This document shows, one piece after another, positions 58,333 to 64,000 of a stretch of DNA of 64,000 nucleotides. Source of the stretch: Amphibalanus amphitrite (lineage: Eukaryota; Arthropoda; Thecostraca; Balanomorpha; Balanidae); assembly GCF_019059575.1 (NCBI RefSeq), contig NW_024881694.1, positions 744,001 through 808,000 on the forward strand, given 5' to 3'. Positions within the stretch are counted from its first letter, which is position 1. Every line of letters begins with the position of its first letter. Position numbers and translations under genes: made by a program. The notes below the pieces were generated by a model. It was not told where the DNA came from, did not search any database, and saw nothing but the letters and a program-made list of their open reading frames with translations.

Positions 58333-60600
58333 GTCATCTTTAGATTCAGGCCAGAGCAAAGTGAGGTGCGAACACCATTTCCAATATAAATGCATCTGTT
58401 CGAACTGTACGATTTTTAGAACATCGGTCAAAGAGATACAGGTCAAGTCCCGCTTTACTTCACATTATCTTTCTGAGCTGTGAAATAATTGGCATCATGA
58501 GCCTTGCCCCTGATTGACTGGGCCAGCAGCTCAGGCACTCAATGCTCCGAGATTAGGCTTCAGGAAGAGATAACAGCCGCTGCCGACCGTGCCGGGATTC
58601 TAGCTAGCGATTTGCATGGACATTAGTGGAGACACGCCGAGCTGGTGCAGTTGGATGTGGGGTCGGGTTAATTGGGCTCCTGGAGTCAGTAGGAAGAAAG
58701 TCCAAATAGCATGCAGAACACAATAGGATCGGAAGGCCCTTGGCACTGACCTTAATCCGATGTTATCGTTTAGCTCTCTTCCGTGAGAGAGTGACGGGCA
58801 AATCGCCATCCTGATGTATTTATAGATTCGCATTTGGTTTGTCATCCCTTTAAGATGCCCAGCGGCCATTCCCACATAGAAACTCTATAAATACGGGTAA
58901 AGTAAACGGTACGTCAACTATAGGTATATAGGTATAGGTATACGTAATGTTATATTTTAGGTACTAACATTTTGCAAAAGTTGATAGACGTTACGAAACA
59001 TGAAGAACTATCACTTCGGAGACCTTTTCGTTTTCAACACTTCGTTGCAGCCGAGAATTGACGCTTATTGCTGCATTGGATGAAGCCTGTAAAACTATTC
59101 GGTGAATGTTTTCATCTGCATAGTGTGCTAGTTATACAACTTCATCGTGTAACCATGCTAGGGTTTGCAATCCATTCCCTCGACACAACACCGTATTCTA
59201 CAGTTAATAAACCTGGCAGCCTGCCAGGCAGGACTGTGCAGCCTCTCTGACCTTCTGCTGGTGACGGGAAGACAGTGAACTGTCTCGTCAATGAGCCTAC
59301 TAACATTATCAGAAATGAGATCGAGCTGGGCGCCATAACCAATGTGCGCAACTAACTGTCCCTTCTCAGAAGTTCTGTCGCTGGTCTTGTAGCAATGTCT
59401 CCATAGTGTGTCACCAGTGTGATGCAAATTGCAAATTTTGAGCTAGTTACTTTCTACGGACGTAGCATTGGGTTCATACTCCGGTCGACATGATTGATGA
59501 CAATGACATGTATGAGATGGGGTTGTCCAGCTGACTGCAGGGTGCTCATTATAAGAAACTGAAGAGCATGGTACCACCACTGTGTCCTTCCCCGTTTTCA
59601 AAGCAGTGTCACCAGCCAATCATTTCCGCCAATCCAATGCCCACCGCGTCTCCGTTTCTGGCGCCTGAATCCCTCTGACTTCAGAATCACTATCTTCCTG
59701 ATCAGATATCGTGCCCATCCGCGCACGTGGCGACCAAGTTGGGACCGCTCAGGGTGATGTCACACGACTATAGGAGGACAGTTCCGCACACGACGCCCGG
59801 GAGGACGGTTCCCAAGGTAGCAGCGGCCACCGACACGTGCGGTGGTCTGTCTGGCGCCGTGCTGATGCCAAATCCCAGACTTGTTAGGCTTTTCACAATC
59901 ACACCTGCCAGACGTGTGTTGTGTTAGCTATTCCGCAGGGCCGCTGGGGCCGTGATCCCGCTAGGGCTGTGTTATCTGTCTGGATTCAAAGAGCGTCGTA
60001 CGAACGCACTATGGTTGGAAACGGCCTCACGGATGGCCGTGGGCAATTTCGGAATATATGTATATTTGGGGTGTCATTCTGTTGGAAATTGATGAAATGT
60101 TTTGAATTGGGCAGAAAAAAAAATTATTTAGTTGCGCATTTAGTCTCCATTATTGTACGTGGAATCGGGAGTTTCTGACAGTGACTTTTTTGGTGCGCCG
60201 TCAAAGGTTTAAACAACCGCGCTGGTGATAGCATGTGGAGTACCTCCATGACGTTGTAAAACTGGATTATTATATATCAAAATAATCCTTGTTATGTTGG
60301 CTATCGAGTGGAGTGACTCTTTTTCCCATGCGTGTTCAAAATCAGGAACGGCATTGCATTCTGTTTGCAGTGTCACCACAGCAATATTTGCAAAATTGCG
60401 TTTATGTTTCATTGGACATACAAAAAGTTCTCCATCGACCTCCATTGAGCTTTTTGGCAGAATAAATCGCTGTTCAATTCTGCGTAAGGGGAACGTAAAA
60501 GCAGACTGCGCACTTGTGCGCAAAATCGTCCGTGAAGCGTCATCTCCCGAGGCGTACCTACCCGTCGCTTCGTTAGCACCAGGTCGGCTCGTCAGTCTTG
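58333..60600. other. Non-coding DNA, no gene supported
   Basis: Moderate GC, no terminal repeats and no exon with convincing splice sites. Confidence 0.4.
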
Positions 60601-60661
60601 CAATCGCTTATCCTTATAAATGATGGTAAGAAGCAGGGTTGCGGAGTCGTGGTGGCGCCAA

Positions 60662-60905
60662 ATCCGACTCCGACTACGACTCCGACTCCTGACTCGTTGC
60701 CATGACTCCGGCCGACTCTGTCTCCGACTCCGGACCCCTGCCAGTGTTTCGGAGTCGCGATGGAGCTGTTCCGATTCGGACCGACTCCGACTTCCACTGC
60801 GGGCTCCTGACCGACTCCGACTCCGACTCCTGGCTCGTTGCCACGACTCTGGGCGACTCTGACTCCGACTCCGACTCCGACTCCGACTCTGACTTCGACT
60901 CCGCA
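60662..60905. repeat. (GACTCC)n-type hexanucleotide array
   Basis: Imperfect CCGACT/GACTCC units, with two larger duplicated blocks ending CTGGCTCGTTGCCA-like sequence. The alternating SDSDSD, RLRLRL and VGVGVG peptides in different frames come from the repeat. Confidence 0.9.
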
Positions 60906-61309
60906 CCCCTCGTAAGAAGTAACTGCTCGCCCCTGCACCTGGAGTATGAATATCGTGCAAACGTGTATGGATATCCTGGAGTATGGATATGGATATCCAC
61001 TGACAGAACAGACATACAGACATGCTGTAAACTCCATTACACTGCCAATACCATGGCAAATCAAATGGCTATCTATGGTTTTTGATCATCGTTCTACAGT
61101 TTCCAAAATCTTGAACTGAATGTTGGCAATTTCTCGTGACTACTTCACGACCATGACGCATGCATTTCTGAAATTGATCTTTTTTCAACCAGCCACGTAC
61201 TCGTATGATAAAATGAATGTCACCATCGTGTTCTACGCCCAAAAGTACCCATAAAACATGTGTCATGCATGGGCTGCGGATAGGTACCAGTTTTAATTTT
61301 CGGGGTTAT

Positions 61310-61770
61310 GTGCTTACCTGATTGACCTGACTTTGACCCTGGCCAGTGGCCTATGCTTGACTGACCCCTACATTGATCTGACACTCTTTTAGCACTTATA
61401 TGAAGGGTTGTGACAGTTGTGACAGTTGTGACAGATTGTTTAGGACCAACTGATGACTGAATTTATTTAGGACCAACTGATGACGATATAATCGAAACGC
61501 GAAACGCGAGGCACCGATTGCGAGGTTCTAAAGTCCATGCTACTGAAAGCCCGATTTCAAGTGTTTGACCTGACCTTGACCCGACCTGTGACCTCGAAAT
61601 TCAGCTTTAAAGTATTCATGTGAATCGTCTCGTCGCGTTCTTCTTTCGTTTGCCGCGCCTCGTGCGTTTCGCTGCGCCTATTTGTTCGCGAGTTATCGGC
61701 TGGGGGCGTTGAACGCCCCCCCCCCCGGCAAACGGCGGATGGGGAAATACCCCAGCAACTGCCGGGTTAA
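61310..61770. mobile_element. Right-end fragment of a TTAA-type MITE
   Basis: The right terminus AACTGCCGGGTTAA ends at 61770 after a C-run (61718-61729), and TGACCTGACCTTGACCCGAC-type motifs precede it. No matching left terminus was found. The left coordinate is approximate. Confidence 0.5.
61405..61495. repeat. Short tandem repeats
   Basis: GTTGTGACA occurs three times in a row and TTTAGGACCAACTGATGAC twice. Confidence 0.85.
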
Positions 61771-62832
61771 TCTGACGCATGTTTTGTCATTTGATCGTCA
61801 TTTTATTTCTTACTTTTTTGCCTAATCTAAAAAAAAAATCATAAATACTCTTTCTCCAAATTTGTGACCCTTTATGACCAATAGTAAGACACTGTGCGTC
61901 ACTACGTTGATATTTCTCGCCCTAAAGCATAACAACAATATCCATTCAGTAATAGCAGTATTCAAAACATGTTCAAAATGCCTCACGATATCGATAACAT
62001 AACGAAAGACATAGGCGACTTATGACATACTTGCAATGATGACGTCACACACGCGTGACGTGACGTGACCTCGTCATTTCTGAGTTACTGTATGATGCAC
62101 GAAAGACACTGGTATACCTATGCAAAGTTTCATCGCAGTCGGTCTACGCATTAACAAGTTATGGGCAAAACATTTTTTCGCGTTGACCCCCGGCCATCCG
62201 TGAGGCCGTTTCCAACCATAGTGGAACGGTGCAGTACTTACAGTAGCGGACGCTGTCTGGAGCCGAACAGACCAATGACCGGGTCATGACCCCGCGACCC
62301 TCGGTCACGGTCAGGACTGACGTAACGGTCGTCAGGTCAGCGCCGGACCATACGTCTGGTGGGAATTAGATCAGCGGAGGCAGATGATCGACGATGTCGT
62401 AGGGCCGTCATTTGCCGCACGCTATTGTGTCGAGACTGAATGATGACGCTCTGTTTCAACAGTTGGAGCTCCTTGCCACTCCTTGCAACGTGTCCTCGCT
62501 CATTACATTGTTCTTTCTCGCTGCGTAGGTCCTGCGCACAAGCGGGGTTCATTTGTGGTCGGTACTATTCTGCGGCCGGCAATCATTGTCGGTAATGCGG
62601 CATGACGCGGCGCTCCGGCCACCCCTCTCGTCAGACGATAGTGGAGCGACGAGTCCTAAACACCGCCTGACCCGATGATGCTTTTCGACACCGCGTGAGA
62701 ACCACTTACTCAAGAGTGTCGCAAGCCACGAGTAGTGTTCAATGTCAAAAGTGGATTAGGATGAGTGCCAGCCGGCAGGTATCTGGATGAGCTCCAGGCT
62801 ACTGGCGCCACTCCGCCGGCGACGCGACTTAC

Positions 62833-63142
62833 CCAAGGAACTCTTTGTCCTTGTCTCCGAGTCCTTCACGGAAAAACAAACCGTGAACAAAGTGATCAGA
62901 TACTGCTCGCCAAATTCCAGATTGTCCGACGATGTTTGATTTGATCCAGAGCGGGCGATATCTTTCACAATCGGCTCCACTCCAGCCGTCTGCCCCCTCG
63001 GGGTGCGGCGCGGCCCCGCCCTGCGCCGCCCGTGAGAATCGACCGGTCCGGGGCAGCTCCAAGGCCCGCGGCGCGGCAACGTAATGAAGTGGGCACGCCG
63101 TATTAGAGGAACAGTGTCAGGGGCGGGCCGGCGAGCGGTCAT
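62833..63142 (-). CDS. Candidate first coding exon, unidentified
   Basis: The minus strand has an ATG at 63142 and an open frame to a strong donor, TTCCTTGG|GTAAGT, at 62833/62832. The last part reads IVKDIARSGSNQTSSDNLEF and continues GEQYLITLFTVCFSVKD. A second frame through the same donor also stays open, so the true reading frame is uncertain. I recognise no family and found no partner exon. Confidence 0.2.
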
Positions 63143-63774
63143 CCTGACCTCCTCAGAGACACCCGAGCGGATAGAGTGCTGAGATGGTCTGACCGCGAGG
63201 CGTGACTGGCCGCGGCCGGGGCAGAGGCGCGGACTGTGGCGGCAAACAATGCACCATGAGGTGGCAGCTGCCAGCGCAGAGACCGAGACGAAGTGGAGGC
63301 CAGAGAGGGTGGAAGCGCCACGGCCGTCTCAAAGGGCACAGAGATGATACAATGGACACACAGGCCATGATGTGATACAATGAGCTCAACGGCGTCATCA
63401 CAGCGCGAGCAGTGGAGGGGCGGCGCGGCAGGGTGACCTCGACTCGCCGGACGCCGCCTCCCGGTCCGGTGGACTAAATACCATGCTAAACTGGATGGTC
63501 CGGTCGTTGAGAGCAAACCCCTGTCGTTCTCGGGACACTGGCGGAGCCGCCTCGACTAAACACACTGGTCACCGGGAGGCTGTCAGTCATCAGACAGCCG
63601 GCGAAACGGTTCGGTCAGGGGCGACCAGCAGGGCCGGAGGGGGGCGGGGCTGACCCTGACCCGCCCCCGGCGCCGGAGTCGGCACTGCCATGACTGGTCA
63701 GCTCCACGTCCAGCCGCGCACAATACACCGTGACCAGCCGCGCCGGATCGTGCGATCCAGAAACGGCGGAGTCT

Positions 63775-64000
63775 GTGTCCGCTGTCCGTTGTCCGTTGTC
63801 CGTTGTCCGCTGTCCGCCGTCTACCGTGCGCCATCCACCGTCTACCGTGCGCCACCCACCGTCTACCGTGCGCCGTCCACCGTCCAACCAGACCCAGACA
63901 GTCCGCCATCCACCGTCCGTGTCCTCCGCGTCCTCTGTTCGCCAGTCACCATCCATTGTAAGCCGCCCACCGTCTACAGTCCAGTGTCTATCATCTACCG
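63775..64000. repeat. Tandem repeats of GTCCGTT and ACCGTCTACCGTGCGCC units
   Basis: A short GTCCG(T/C)T array (63779-63817) passes into about 21-bp units of CCACCGTCTACCGTGCGCCA type, decaying towards the window end. Minus-strand peptides of WRTVDGG type are repeat translation. Confidence 0.88.

Larger units (their letters stand above)
62300..64000. promoter_or_regulatory. CpG-rich region at the window end
   Basis: CpG-dense sequence containing one candidate minus-strand exon (62833-63142) and a tandem array at the very end. It is likely a promoter-proximal region of a gene reading left. Confidence 0.3.

Noticed and set aside
60573..61064. Overlapping VGVGVG and RSRSRS frames
   Set aside because: Products of the GACTCC hexanucleotide array.

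Overview
The window is a eukaryotic, almost certainly invertebrate animal, nuclear locus. It has spliced exons with GT-AG borders, CpG-rich islands separated by AT-rich non-coding DNA, many microsatellites, and a very heavy load of DNA transposons plus LINE and LTR retrotransposons. A Mag-like Ty3/Gypsy element, the mix of transposon families and a recognisable USP24 5' end fit an arthropod-grade invertebrate, possibly a crustacean. I cannot name the species. No bacterial-type operons, CRISPR arrays or rRNA genes are visible.

Host coding sequence is sparse. The only host gene I recognise is the 5' end of a USP24-like ubiquitin hydrolase on the minus strand. Its first coding exon is 1360-1602 and its second is 917-1058. 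Weaker exon candidates lie at 45424-45866 (two exons joining in frame), 48248-48393 and 62833-63142. CpG-rich blocks at about 12.1-13.3, 16.3-17.4, 18.0-18.6, 46.35-46.8, 55.4-56.5 and 62.3-64 kb are probable promoter or first-exon regions.

Most of what can be explained is mobile DNA. Region by region: a LINE 3' end (1-876) lies in a USP24 intron, followed by a mariner-like remnant (2741-4106). A hAT MITE (5130-6246) carries a TTAA-type MITE, and a short hAT MITE follows (6425-6583). Next is an intact Mag-like LTR retrotransposon with identical 117-bp LTRs (6758-11263). A CACTG-ended element occupies 19477-21360 and a full TTAA MITE 21586-22627. From about 28.7 to 44.8 kb there is a dense field of TTAA-type MITEs, including a four-level nest at 30582-34692. 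A second CACTG-ended element (47601-49956) contains an exon-like sequence, and a TTAA element with a GC-rich internal hairpin sits at 57251-58332.

Two points stand out. First, nested insertions with intact target duplications and empty-site relatives inside the same window allow insertion events to be read directly. Second, opposing terminal sequences with matching subterminal repeat arrays at 26605 and 47243 could be the two ends of one element of about 20.6 kb. That element would contain the minisatellites, nested MITEs and a CpG-island gene candidate as cargo. Large stretches (14.6-19.4 kb, 50-57 kb, 58.3-60.6 kb) hold no gene that I can support.
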